From NCBI RefSeq assembly GCF_023544445.1, contig NZ_JALPVJ010000015.1, forward strand, positions 124,001-188,000: a DNA stretch of 64,000 nt. The letters are read 5' to 3'. Every line of letters starts with the position of its first letter. The first letter of the stretch is position 1. The translations under genes were made by a program, and so were the position numbers. The notes below the pieces were generated by a model, which saw only the letters and a program-made list of their open reading frames with translations, was not told where the DNA came from and did not search any database. This DNA is from Actinoplanes sp. M2I2 (GTDB taxonomy: Bacteria; Actinomycetota; Actinomycetes; Mycobacteriales; Micromonosporaceae). Of the stretch, positions 34,097 to 42,617 are shown one piece after another.

Positions 34097-34163
34097 ACGT
34101 CCGGACGGATGGTGTCGTCGGTTCCGGAAGTGGATCGTCCACTTCCCGTTCTACGGTGTGCTG

Positions 34164-34550
34164 ATGCAGTCGAGGATCAAAGGGATGTGGTGGGGCATGG
34201 CCGTCGAGGCGCCCGACCCCGCCGCGCTGGCCCGGTTCTACTCCGAGCTGATCGGCTGGCCGGTCGTCCACGAGGAGCCGGGCACCACCGTCCTGGCCAC
34301 CGCCGCGGACGGCTCCGCCTTCGTCGTGTTCCAGCAGGCGACCGACTACGAACGGCCGGTCTGGCCCCCGTCGGAGGGCCACCAACGGCCGATGATGCAC
34401 TTCGATTTCCAGGTCGCCGACCTCGACTCCGCCGTGGCCGAGGCGCGGGCGCTGGGCGCCGACCTGGCCGGCCACCAGCCGCAGCCGCACGTCCGGGTCC
34501 TGCTCGACCCGGCCGGTCACCCCTTCTGCCTGGTCCGCGACGACGACTGA
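34164..34550 (+). CDS. VOC-family (glyoxalase-like) protein
   Basis: A 128-residue protein with two beta-alpha-beta-beta-beta repeats: MAVEAPDPAALARFYSELIG and MMHFDFQVADLDSAVAEARA. It ends in PHVRVLLDPAGHPFCLVRDD, which carries the usual metal-type Glu/His positions of glyoxalase/bleomycin-resistance folds only partly. It may bind or transform a small molecule; substrate unknown. The ATG at 34164 follows a weak site. It is divergent from the ArsR operon. Confidence 0.82.
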   Translation: MQSRIKGMWWGMAVEAPDPAALARFYSELIGWPVVHEEPGTTVLATAADGSAFVVFQQATDYERPVWPPSEGHQRPMMHFDFQVADLDSAVAEARALGADLAGHQPQPHVRVLLDPAGHPFCLVRDDD

Positions 34551-34672
34551 TGTGTCGGCCCGAGCAGGGCGGCAATCCCTTTTACCAGCGCGATTCCGAG
34601 GGCTTGACTTGAAGCTCGGTTCACCTTGGAGACTCACCGAAAGTCAGCGTGGCGTACAGCTGGGGAGTCGTC

Positions 34673-35560
34673 GTGGACATCGGTGTCATTCTGCCTTCGG
34701 TGGCGGCGCAACAGCGCGAAGGACTCGATCTGCCGGCGGCGGCCCGCCACGCGGAGGAGCTCGGGCTCGACAGTGTCTGGCACGGTGACCACCTGGCCAC
34801 GGGCATGCCGTCGCTGGACTGCGCGGTGGCGCTGGCCGCGGCGGCCGCCGCCACCAGCCGGATCCGGGTCGGGGCGAGTGTCTTCATCCCGGCGATCCGC
34901 CCGCTGGCCTGGGCGGCCAAGCAGGTGGCGAGTCTCCAGCACGTGTCGGCCGGTCGCCTAATCCTCGGCATCGGCTCCGGCGGTGGCGAAGCCCAGTGGG
35001 CGGCCGCCGGCGTGCCCTATGCCGAGCGGGCCGCCCGCACCGACACCGCGCTCGAGCTCCTGCCGTCCCTGCTCGGCGGCGACGAGGTCGAGCTGCCCGA
35101 CGAGGAGGGCCGCCCCCGGGTGACGCTGGCCCCGGCCGTGCCCGTCCCGCCACTGTGGATCGGCAACCTGGCCGTCCGCCGGGCCGCGCGGTACGGCGAC
35201 GCCTGGTTCCCGTCGCTCATCACACCGGCCGAGCTGACCGCCGGCGCCACCCGCCTGGCCGAGCTGGCCGCCCGGTTCCGGCGCCCGGTCCCGGCGATCA
35301 CCATCGGGGCGGCCGGGGCCCTGGGCGACGGGCCCGGCCTGCCGGATGCGGCCGAGATGACCACGAACCTGATCCGGGCGTACGGGAAGGAGCCCGCGCA
35401 GGCCGAGCTTCTGCCGATCACCGGCGGCGCCACGCAGATCGCCGGCCGCTTCGCGGAGTACGAGAGCGCCGGCGCGAGCCACGTGGTGATCGGTCTGGCC
35501 GGTGACGGCTGGCGGCGACAGTGCGAGGTGCTGGCCGAGGCCCGCACCTCGCTGTCGTAG
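34673..35560 (+). CDS. LLM-class flavin/F420-dependent oxidoreductase
   Basis: A 295-residue TIM-barrel protein of the luciferase-like superfamily: DIGVILPSVAAQ opening strand, LGLDSVWHGDHLATG, VGASVFIPAIRPLAWAAKQV, LILGIGSGGGEAQWAAAGVP and VPPLWIGNLAVRRAARYGDA. It is a second, divergent member in this window. Probably F420-linked; substrate unknown. The GTG at 34673 is chosen for the GGGGAG site 6 bp upstream; an ATG-like start 8 codons earlier lacks one. Confidence 0.85.
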   Translation: MDIGVILPSVAAQQREGLDLPAAARHAEELGLDSVWHGDHLATGMPSLDCAVALAAAAAATSRIRVGASVFIPAIRPLAWAAKQVASLQHVSAGRLILGIGSGGGEAQWAAAGVPYAERAARTDTALELLPSLLGGDEVELPDEEGRPRVTLAPAVPVPPLWIGNLAVRRAARYGDAWFPSLITPAELTAGATRLAELAARFRRPVPAITIGAAGALGDGPGLPDAAEMTTNLIRAYGKEPAQAELLPITGGATQIAGRFAEYESAGASHVVIGLAGDGWRRQCEVLAEARTSLS

Positions 35561-35562
35561 CG

Positions 35563-36389
35563 TCAGGCGGCCGGCGTCACCGACCAGCCGTCGGCGTAGG
35601 CGATGTGGACGGGACGGATCTCCTCGTGCCAGGCGCCCGGCACGGGCTCGGTCCGCAGGATCACCGGCCGGTCGACCAGGACGCAGCGGTGCTCGCCGGG
35701 CCACCACCAGCCGGCCGACCGGGTGAGCGCCGACCACTCGGCGAATTCGCGCTCGCGGCTCAGGCGGGGTGTCACCGTTTGCCGGATGGCGTCGATGTGG
35801 GCGACCCAATGGGCGTCCTGATGGCCGTACCAACCCACCGGCACGGGGCCGAGCGCGGCCCGCACCGGCAGATAGAGACCGGCCAGACTGCGGAAGAGCG
35901 CATTCCGTACGCCCTGCGTGAGCAATTCGTGGAACGGCAGCCCGGAGTCGAGGGCCGGGCCGGGCGGCAGGACGGGCCACGCTTCGCCCTTGCGGCGTTC
36001 GGCGGCGGACGATCGGCGGGCGGCTCGGCGTGGTCGGCCTCGAGAGCGGACCGCAGGCGGGACAGGCCCGCCGCGATGTCACCGGCCAGGGGGAAACGGC
36101 CGGGTGGCCGGCGGTCGCCCAGCCAGGACCGCAGGTCGTCGTGGATGGGCAGACCTTCGAGGTACGGGAGGGCCGCGCGGGGCGACGGGACCCGGACGAA
36201 CTCCGGGCGCGGGCGGCCGTGACGGGCGTACAGCGAAGTGATTGTCTCTTCGGTGCTGCTGTGGTCGGCGGGCTTGGTGGAGAGCGCCACCTCGAGCCAT
36301 TCGCGGCGTACGGCCGCCGCCCGATCCCACAGCTCCTGACGAAGCGCGGCCTGTCGCCGCGCGGGCGCGATCAAAGCGCGAGGGCGCAC
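35563..36389 (-). pseudogene. Frameshifted hypothetical (DUF6745-like)
   Basis: Two frames cover one continuous protein. The N-terminal frame (GTG at 36389) reads through ARRQAALRQELWDRAAAVRR and LPYLEGLPIHDDLRSWLGD. Near 36005-36030 the sensible frame switches by one base to ERRKGEAWPVLPPGPALDSG, then GVRNALFRSLAGLYLPVRAA and VGWYGHQDAHWVAHIDAI. The end, HIAYADGWSVTPAA, stops where I recall related DUF6745 proteins continuing. Either a real pseudogene or a one-base sequencing error; the truncated C terminus favours decay. Confidence 0.65.
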
Positions 36390-36451
36390 GCGCCCTTCCG
36401 GGAGAAGATCATGAGGTCAGCTTCCCCCGGAACGGGCGGCGTGTCCAGCGG

Positions 36452-37456
36452 TTATTTCGGGGCGCCGAGGTCGTCGAGGGCCTTGACCGAGCCGCGGTGC
36501 AGCGGCACGGGATCGGACTTGCGGGCCTGGTCGAGGCTGATCTCCTTGGCCGCGGCGTTGGCCTGTTCGAGTTGCGGCTTGCGGTCGAAGAGCGTCCTGG
36601 TCAGCACGCAGGCGACGTTGGCATCGAGGTCGTCCTTCACCAGCAGCAGGTTGGGGACGACGATCGTCGGGGTGTCGCCGGCCAGCTTGTAGGTGGCGGC
36701 CGGGATGGCGCCGGCCTCGTACACCGGGTTGATCTTCTGCAGCTCCGGCAGCAACGGGGTGACGTCGAGGAACTCGACCTGATCGCCAGAGGTGGTGAGC
36801 AGGTCGGTGATGCCGGGCGTGGGCAGGCCGCCCGACCAGAAGAGGGCATCGATCGAGCCCTCCTTCATCCCGTCGACCGTCTTGGTGAGGTCGAGCTTCT
36901 GGGCGCTGACGTCCTGGGCCGGGTCGAGGCCGGCCGCCGTCAGCAGCCGGTTGGCGATGACCTCGGTGCCGGACTTGGGCGAGCCGGTGGAGACCCGCTT
37001 GCCCTTCATGCCGGCGACGTCCTTGATGCCGGCGGCCTTGCGGACGATCACCTGGGTGTAGTTGGTGTGGATGCGGGCCAGGGCGGCGATCGGCTGCTTG
37101 CTGTCGAAGCTGCCGGTCCCGTTGATCGCGTCGGCGGCGGTGTCGGCCAGCGAGAAGGCGATGCCGTAGCTGCCGGCCACGAGCTGCTGGATGTTCTGGA
37201 CCGACGCGCCGGTCTCGGAGGCGGTCGCCTGGACCTTGCCGCCGGCCTCCCCGAGCTGCTCGGCGTACGCGTTGCCGAGCGCGAAGTACACGCCGGTCGC
37301 GTTGCCGGTGGCGATGCCGAGCCGGGTCTCGGCGGCGACGTCGCAGGTCACCTCGCCCCCCGCGTCCGTGGAGGCGGCGTCCTGCCGTCCGCCGCAGGCC
37401 GTCAGCGCCCCGGTGAGGGCGAGAGCGAGCCCGGCGGTCATGGCCATGCGTCTCAT
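36452..37456 (-). CDS. TAXI-type TRAP transporter solute-binding lipoprotein
   Basis: A 334-residue TAXI-family binding protein. Signal peptide MRRMAMTAGLALALTGAL ends at lipobox LTAC. The mature part holds the signature TGNATGVYFALGNAYAEQL, ASVQNIQQLVAGSYGIAFS and the KGKRVSTGSPKSGTEVIANR ligand-site segment. It should bind a dicarboxylate, glutamate-like or related solute and deliver it to the fused permease. The ATG lies one base after the permease stop (TGA-T-ATG), so the two are coupled in one operon. Confidence 0.92.
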   Translation of the reverse strand: MRRMAMTAGLALALTGALTACGGRQDAASTDAGGEVTCDVAAETRLGIATGNATGVYFALGNAYAEQLGEAGGKVQATASETGASVQNIQQLVAGSYGIAFSLADTAADAINGTGSFDSKQPIAALARIHTNYTQVIVRKAAGIKDVAGMKGKRVSTGSPKSGTEVIANRLLTAAGLDPAQDVSAQKLDLTKTVDGMKEGSIDALFWSGGLPTPGITDLLTTSGDQVEFLDVTPLLPELQKINPVYEAGAIPAATYKLAGDTPTIVVPNLLLVKDDLDANVACVLTRTLFDRKPQLEQANAAAKEISLDQARKSDPVPLHRGSVKALDDLGAPK

Positions 37457-37457
37457 A

Positions 37458-39557
37458 TCAACCCCGTTCTTCGGTGTGCGTGGTGTCGCGGCCGGGCCGG
37501 CGGCCCGGTCCGGAGTCCGGGTCGTCCTCGGTCGAAGCGGAGGGCGGCGCCGCATCGGACGGCGGCGGGTCGGGGTGCCTACGGTCGGCGGCGGCCCAGC
37601 CCACGGCGGCCAGCAGCAGGGCGACGCCGAGGCCGATCGTCAGCGGCTCGAGGTAGAGCAGCAGCAGCCCGGCCAGCGCGGCCAGCACCCGGCTGCCGGT
37701 GCCCGCGCGTCCGATGCCCAGCACCCAGCCGCCCGTGGCGACCGCGAGGGCGGCCACCCCGGCCATCGCGGCCGCGGTGGCCCAGACGACGTCGACGAAG
37801 GGCCCCCGGGCGAGCAGGTACGACCCCGACGGCGTGAGCACGAACGCGATCGGGGCCAGGAACGCCGGAAGGGCGTACTTGAGGGCCTGCCACATCGTCG
37901 GGATCGTGCGCCCGCCGGTGATCGCGCTCGCCCCGACGGCGGCCAGGGCCGTGGGCGGGGTGACCTCGGAGAGCACCGAGTAGTAGAAGACGAACATCGC
38001 CGCGGCCGGGGCCGGGACGCCCAGGGCCAGCAACGCCGGGCCGATGATGACCCAGCCGATGATGAAGCTCGCGGTGACCGGGACGGCCAGCCCGAGGATG
38101 GCCAGCGCCACGGCCGCGAGGACGACGGTCAGCGCCAGCACCGCCGTCGGGTTCGAGGTGACCGCCTGGGCCCCGCGCACCAGCAGCGACGCCAGCTGGG
38201 CGCCGAGACCGGTCTTGGTCGTGGTGGCGGTGATGATGCCGGCGGCGGCGCAGACCGCGACGACCGGCAGCACGCTGCGGACGCCGGCGCTGAGCGCGGT
38301 GAACAGCCGGTGCGGGGTCAGCCAGGACCGCCGGTCGAGGAACGACAGCGCGAAGGCCAGCAGCGTGGCGTAGACGACGGCCCGGGTGGCGCTCTGGCCC
38401 AGCGCCAGCAGGACGACGATCAGCACCAGCGACGAGAAGTGGTAGCCGAAGCGGCCCAGCAGCCGCAGCGTGCTGACCGGCGGCGCGTCGAGCCCGCGCA
38501 CCCGGAAACGGCGGACGTCGATCTCGACGGCGAGCAGGATGCCGAGGTAGTAGAGAACCGTCGGGATCATCGCCCAGCCCAGGACGGTCAGGTAGGAGAC
38601 GTCCAGATACTCGGCGACGATGAACGCGGCCGCGCCCAGGGTGGGCGGGGACAGGATCGCGCCGACGCCGGCCGCGGCCAGCATGCCGCCCGCCTGCTCG
38701 GCCGGGTAGCCGGCCCGGCGCAGCAGGGGCCAGGTGACCGCGCCGACGCTGACCGCGGTGGCCGTGCCCGAGCCCGAGACGGTGCCCAGCAGGAAGCCGG
38801 CCGCGACCGCTGTCCGCCCGGCCGCGCTGCGCGACTTGCGGAAGGCGGCCACCGACAGGTCGACGAAGAAGCGGCTCGCGCCGGACAGGTCGAGCACGGC
38901 GCCGTAGATGGTGAACAGCACGATGTACGTGGCCGCGACGTCCAGCGGCGTGCCGTAGAACCCGCTGCCCGAGTTGTAGAGCGCGTCGACGATCTGGGCG
39001 AAGTCGAGGCCGGCGTGGGCGACGGACCACTCCTGCGGCAGCAGCCCGCCGTAGTACCCGTACGCCAGGAAGGCCAGGCAGACCACCGGCAGCACCCACC
39101 CGGTCGTCCGCCGGCAGGCCTCGACGACCAGGAGCAGCAGCACCGCGCCGAAGGCGATGTCGGCCGGTTCGAGCAGCCCCTGACGGTCGAGGAAGCCGTC
39201 GTAGCCGCCACCGATCGGGCTCAGCGGATAGAGGCAGACGATTAGGGCGGTGACCGCCAGGATCCAGTCGGGCACGGTCGGCCGGTCGCGGCTCTCCCGC
39301 TGCGCGTCGCGGCTCTCCCGCTGCGCGTCGCGGCTCTCCCGCTGGAACAGCCGCGATCGGTAGGCCAGGAAGACCAGCGGAAGCGTGCCGGCCAGAAAGA
39401 TGATCAGGTAGTACTGGCTGCCGCGGGCGAGGGGACGGAAGACCTGCCAGAGCACCAGCACGGCCACCGCGAAGGCGACGACGCCCACGCCCAGCCCGAC
39501 GCGCCCCTTGAGGTCGCGGGCGGGCAGCTCCTCGTCGTCGTACTGCAGAGCGTCCAT
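37458..39557 (-). CDS. TRAP transporter fused DctQM permease
   Basis: About 699 residues with some 17 hydrophobic helices: a DctQ-like small module in the first 200 residues and a DctM large module after it. Family segments include GTVSGSGTATAVSVGAVTWP, AAGVGAILSPPTLGAAAFIV and PVTASFIIGWVIIGPALLAL. The fused form normally pairs with TAXI binding proteins, as here. Uptake would be driven by an ion gradient. The cytoplasmic loop after helix 2 carries a 7-residue tandem repeat (QRESRDA three times). The start is uncertain: ATG at 39557 is used, but ATG 39593 gives 12 more residues. The C-terminal tail is Pro/Asp rich. Confidence 0.92.
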   Translation of the reverse strand: MDALQYDDEELPARDLKGRVGLGVGVVAFAVAVLVLWQVFRPLARGSQYYLIIFLAGTLPLVFLAYRSRLFQRESRDAQRESRDAQRESRDRPTVPDWILAVTALIVCLYPLSPIGGGYDGFLDRQGLLEPADIAFGAVLLLLVVEACRRTTGWVLPVVCLAFLAYGYYGGLLPQEWSVAHAGLDFAQIVDALYNSGSGFYGTPLDVAATYIVLFTIYGAVLDLSGASRFFVDLSVAAFRKSRSAAGRTAVAAGFLLGTVSGSGTATAVSVGAVTWPLLRRAGYPAEQAGGMLAAAGVGAILSPPTLGAAAFIVAEYLDVSYLTVLGWAMIPTVLYYLGILLAVEIDVRRFRVRGLDAPPVSTLRLLGRFGYHFSSLVLIVVLLALGQSATRAVVYATLLAFALSFLDRRSWLTPHRLFTALSAGVRSVLPVVAVCAAAGIITATTTKTGLGAQLASLLVRGAQAVTSNPTAVLALTVVLAAVALAILGLAVPVTASFIIGWVIIGPALLALGVPAPAAAMFVFYYSVLSEVTPPTALAAVGASAITGGRTIPTMWQALKYALPAFLAPIAFVLTPSGSYLLARGPFVDVVWATAAAMAGVAALAVATGGWVLGIGRAGTGSRVLAALAGLLLLYLEPLTIGLGVALLLAAVGWAAADRRHPDPPPSDAAPPSASTEDDPDSGPGRRPGRDTTHTEERG
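39287..39345 (-). repeat. 21-bp in-frame tandem repeat (2.8 copies) in TRAP permease
   Basis: Units at 39287-39307 and 39308-39328 are identical, and a partial third copy runs 39329-39345. Each encodes QRESRDA on the minus strand, in a cytoplasmic loop. The exact identity indicates recent slippage. Confidence 0.9.
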
Positions 39558-39668
39558 CGTGGACAGACGTCCCGAAGATCGATCATCGCCCATGAAACGG
39601 ACAGTACTAGTTCGCGTCGCGCTTGGTAACCGCACGACTCTGTAACGAACCAGGGCCGTGTCTGCACC

Positions 39669-39681
39669 CGGTTGGCAACCG
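39669..39681. promoter_or_regulatory. Palindrome between TRAP operon and dioxygenase
   Basis: CGGTTGGCAACCG is a perfect 13-bp palindrome about a central G, in the 190-bp gap between the divergent permease and dioxygenase genes. It is a candidate operator for a shared regulator that is not encoded here. Confidence 0.4.
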
Positions 39682-39748
39682 TTGGACCACCCGGGCCGCA
39701 ACCCGGCGACGGCGTAATGGACCCCTGACCGTCGGCGGAGGGGGCCGT

Positions 39749-40399
39749 ATGACCGTGCAGGTGGAAATTCAGCAGAAGCAGCAGCCCGGCGAACTGGCCC
39801 GGGACTTCGCGGCGCTGCGCCGGCGCCGCATGATGGGCCTGGTCAACGGCGTCACGGTGGCCAGCCTGACCGGCGGCGGCACCGACCGTCTCACCCGGTC
39901 GGGCATCGTGCGCCCCGACCTGCGCCGCAGCTTCGGCACGGCCACCGGGGTCGCCCGCGGCGTACCGCTGACGGTCCGCCTGCGCCTGGTCAGCGCGAAC
40001 TCCGGCCGCCCGTTGAGCGGCCACGCCGTCTACCTGTGGCACGCCGACCGCGACGGGGCGTACTCGCTGCACTCCCCCGGCCTGACCGGGCAGAACTATC
40101 TGCGGGGCGTCCAGGGCACCGACGACAACGGCTGGGTCACCTTCACGACGATCTTCCCCGGCGCGTCCGGCGGCCGGTGGCCGCACCTGCACTTCGAGGC
40201 CGCCGCCGGGGTGACCGGCCAGGTGGCCCTGCCCAGCGACGTCTGCGCCAGGGTCTACGCGGTGCGGGGCTACGAGGAGAGCGCCACCCACCTCGCCCTG
40301 GCCCACCCGATGGCCGAGGACGGTGGCGACCTGGCGATGGCCACCGTCACCGGGGATCTTGGCCGTGGCCTCGTGGCGACCAGGACCATGAGCATCTAG
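39749..40399 (+). CDS. Intradiol ring-cleavage dioxygenase-like protein
   Basis: A 216-residue protein with the intradiol dioxygenase core. The non-haem Fe(III) ligands are recognisable: Tyr in HADRDGAYSLHS, Tyr in GQNYLRGVQGTDDNGWVTF, and the His-x-His of WPHLHFEA. Classic substrates are catechol or protocatechuate, but these short actinobacterial versions are often of unproven substrate. There is no signal peptide. The ATG at 39749 follows GGCGGAGGGGG. It is divergent from the TRAP importer, so the pair could take up and cleave an aromatic or related acid. Confidence 0.85.
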   Translation: MTVQVEIQQKQQPGELARDFAALRRRRMMGLVNGVTVASLTGGGTDRLTRSGIVRPDLRRSFGTATGVARGVPLTVRLRLVSANSGRPLSGHAVYLWHADRDGAYSLHSPGLTGQNYLRGVQGTDDNGWVTFTTIFPGASGGRWPHLHFEAAAGVTGQVALPSDVCARVYAVRGYEESATHLALAHPMAEDGGDLAMATVTGDLGRGLVATRTMSI

Positions 40400-40400
40400 C

Positions 40401-40799
40401 GAGGAGGCTCAGGGCTCCGATCAGCGGTTCTCGTTCGCCGAGATGTCGCGGCGGTCGGCCCGGGTCGCCACCTGGCTGCGGGCCCGGGTCGCCACCTGGC
40501 TGCGGGCCCGGGCGTACGCCGGGGTGACCGTGGTGCCCTCGCCCGACCCGCTGCGCCTGGCCGTGCCCAAGGCCTACGTCGTGCCGGCCGAGGGCTGACC
40601 GGCCGACGCCGCGACGGCCGAGACCTTTTTCGCGTACGCCCGGGAGCACATGCCGCCGTACGCGAGGATCCGCCGCCTCGCGTTCGCCGACCTGCCCAAG
40701 ACGATCTCCGGCAAGATCCGCCGGGTCGAGCTGCGCGCCGCCGAGCGGGACAAGCACGCCGACCCGGCCGCCGAGCCCCCCGGAGAATTCGCCGGATAG
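40401..40799 (+). pseudogene. Internally deleted acyl-CoA synthetase remnant
   Basis: One frame starting right after the dioxygenase stop reads QRFSFAEMSRRSARVATWLR, the N-terminal region of an AMP-forming acyl-CoA synthetase (about residue 60 of roughly 570). A 24-bp tandem repeat follows. The frame then jumps to the C-terminal domain: VTVVPSPDPLRLAVPKAYVV, an in-frame TGA, then AREHMPPYARIRRLAFADLP and KTISGKIRRVELR (the A10 Lys motif). About 370 central residues are missing. It ends at TAG 40797-40799, 9 bp before the glycosyltransferase gene. Confidence 0.85.
40458..40512 (+). repeat. 24-bp tandem repeat at pseudogene deletion junction
   Basis: Two identical 24-bp copies (40458-40481, 40482-40505) and a 7-bp partial third. 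Each encodes ARVATWLR, a piece of the N-terminal synthetase sequence. The repeat lies exactly where homology jumps from N- to C-terminal domain. Confidence 0.9.
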
Positions 40800-40808
40800 A
40801 TTGGCGCG

Positions 40809-42614
40809 ATGCTCCGACGGCGCCTGCTCTATCCGCTCGCTGTGGCGCTGCTGCTGGGGCAGATGGCGTTCGCCATGGTCACCACGGCCGTGCAGCAGTC
40901 GCCGACCATCGACGAGCCGGTCTACGTGGCCGCCGCCGAGGTCTACCGCCAGCAGCACAGCCTGGCCCTCAACCCCGAGCATCCGCCGCTGGCCAAGCTG
41001 GCGATGGCGGCCGGCCTGGCCTTCACCAGCCCGCGCCTGGACGAGCCGGCGGGGGCCGACCAGACGACCCTGGGGCGGCAGCTGCTCTACGAGAGCGGCA
41101 ACAACCCGTCCGAGCTCATGCTGGCCGCCCGGCTGCCGATCATCCTGCTCACGCTGCTGTTCGGGCTGGCGGTCCTGTTCTTCGCGCGCGACCTCGCCGG
41201 GCCGTGGGCCGGGCTGGTCGCCCTGACCCTGTACGCCTTCTCACCCGACGTGATCGCACACGGCTCGCTGGCCACGCTGGACGTGCCCGCGGCCGGGTTC
41301 GTACTGGTGACCTTCTGGATGTTGTGGCGGGCCCGCGAGCGGCCACGTCTGTATCTGGCGCTGGCCGGTCTGGCCCTGGGCGCGGCCCTCGCAACGCGGA
41401 TGAACACGCTCGCCGTCGTCCCGATGGCCCTGCTCCTGGCCCTGCTCGCGCCGGTCGCCGGCCGCCGCTCATCCGCACGAGTCCCAGCCCCGGCTCTATC
41501 GTCGGGCCCACCGGCCGCACCGCCCGCTTCCGACGTGCCCGCCGCGTCGCCCACATCCAGCGCGCCCTCGGCATCGCCCACATCCAGCATGCCCGCCGCG
41601 TCGCCTTCCGCCGGCGCGGTTTCGGCCGGGGGCGGGACGGCTCCTCGGGGTTCACATTCTTCCCTGGGCCTCCTGCGGTCGGGGGCCACCGGGCGCGGGC
41701 TGGGATTTCGCCTGCTCGGCGCGGCCGGCATGGGGCTGATCGCGGTGGCGGTGGTGTGGCTCGTCTACCTGGCCATCGATCCGCGGTTGCGGTGGACGGC
41801 TCCGGCCGGCCTGGCCCACCCCGGCGGGCTGAAGGGCCTCGCTGTCGACCTGCTGCCGTTCCCGCGGGCATACCGCGACGGCGTGCTGATGCAGTTCGAG
41901 TTCGAGTCGCGCACGTTCAACGGGTTCCTGCTCGGCGAGGCCTACCGCGGCGCGAAGTGGTACTACCTGCCCGTCGCGCTGCTGATCAAGACGCCGATCG
42001 GGATGCTGCTGCTGTGGCTGGCCGGCGCGGTCACCCTGCTGCTCAAGAAGTGGATCGCCGCGCTGTACCTGCTGCTGCCGGCCGGCGTGCTGTTCCTGGT
42101 GGCCATGTCGGGCGCCCGCGACTACGGCACCCGCTACGTCATCTTCGCGCCGATGCTGCTCGCCGTCGCGGCCGGAGCGGTGGTGCTCCTGCGGTGGCGC
42201 TGGGCCTGGATCCCGACGGCCGCGCTGGTCGCCTTTGTCGCGGTCAGCTCGCTGAGGACGTTCCCGTACTACCTGCCCTACTCGAACGAGGCCTTCGGCG
42301 GCACCGCCAACACCCACAACAACCTGCACGACTCGAACGTCGACTGGGGCCAGGACCTGCCCCGCCTGGCCGACCGCCTGCGCACGAAGTACCCGGGTGA
42401 ACAGATCTGGCTGGTCTACAAGGGCGCGGGCGTGCCGGCCTACTACGGCATCGAGGCCCGCGACCCGCTGACCGTGCCGGTCGCCCAGGTGCGCGGCCTG
42501 CTGGTGGTCTCGGACTCCCGGGTCGCCCAGGCCCAGAACCAGCTCAAGCGCCTGCTCGACACCAGCACCCCGATCGACCAGGTCGGCCACTCCATGACGA
42601 TCTATCGCCGCTGA
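40809..42614 (+). CDS. GT39-like (protein O-mannosyltransferase-type) membrane glycosyltransferase
   Basis: A 601-residue membrane protein with about 11 helices. The first outer loop holds TIDEPVYVAAAE with the catalytic-type Asp-Glu and the LNPEHPPLAKLAMAAG motif of GT39/ArnT-like enzymes. The C-terminal part reads RDYGTRYVIFAPMLL and a soluble HDSNVDWGQDLPRLADRLRT segment seen in PMT-like bacterial proteins. It should transfer a sugar from a polyprenyl phosphate donor to an exported acceptor. An Ala/Pro/Ser-rich loop (about residues 218-285) carries a 27-bp tandem repeat and is unusual for the family. Confidence 0.82.
   Translation: MLRRRLLYPLAVALLLGQMAFAMVTTAVQQSPTIDEPVYVAAAEVYRQQHSLALNPEHPPLAKLAMAAGLAFTSPRLDEPAGADQTTLGRQLLYESGNNPSELMLAARLPIILLTLLFGLAVLFFARDLAGPWAGLVALTLYAFSPDVIAHGSLATLDVPAAGFVLVTFWMLWRARERPRLYLALAGLALGAALATRMNTLAVVPMALLLALLAPVAGRRSSARVPAPALSSGPPAAPPASDVPAASPTSSAPSASPTSSMPAASPSAGAVSAGGGTAPRGSHSSLGLLRSGATGRGLGFRLLGAAGMGLIAVAVVWLVYLAIDPRLRWTAPAGLAHPGGLKGLAVDLLPFPRAYRDGVLMQFEFESRTFNGFLLGEAYRGAKWYYLPVALLIKTPIGMLLLWLAGAVTLLLKKWIAALYLLLPAGVLFLVAMSGARDYGTRYVIFAPMLLAVAAGAVVLLRWRWAWIPTAALVAFVAVSSLRTFPYYLPYSNEAFGGTANTHNNLHDSNVDWGQDLPRLADRLRTKYPGEQIWLVYKGAGVPAYYGIEARDPLTVPVAQVRGLLVVSDSRVAQAQNQLKRLLDTSTPIDQVGHSMTIYRR
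41535..41605 (+). repeat. 27-bp in-frame tandem repeat in the glycosyltransferase loop
   Basis: Copies at 41544-41570 and 41571-41597 are near identical, with partial copies on each side. They encode ASPTSSAPS and ASPTSSMPA in a low-complexity loop between helices. Confidence 0.8.
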
Positions 42615-42617
42615 CGC

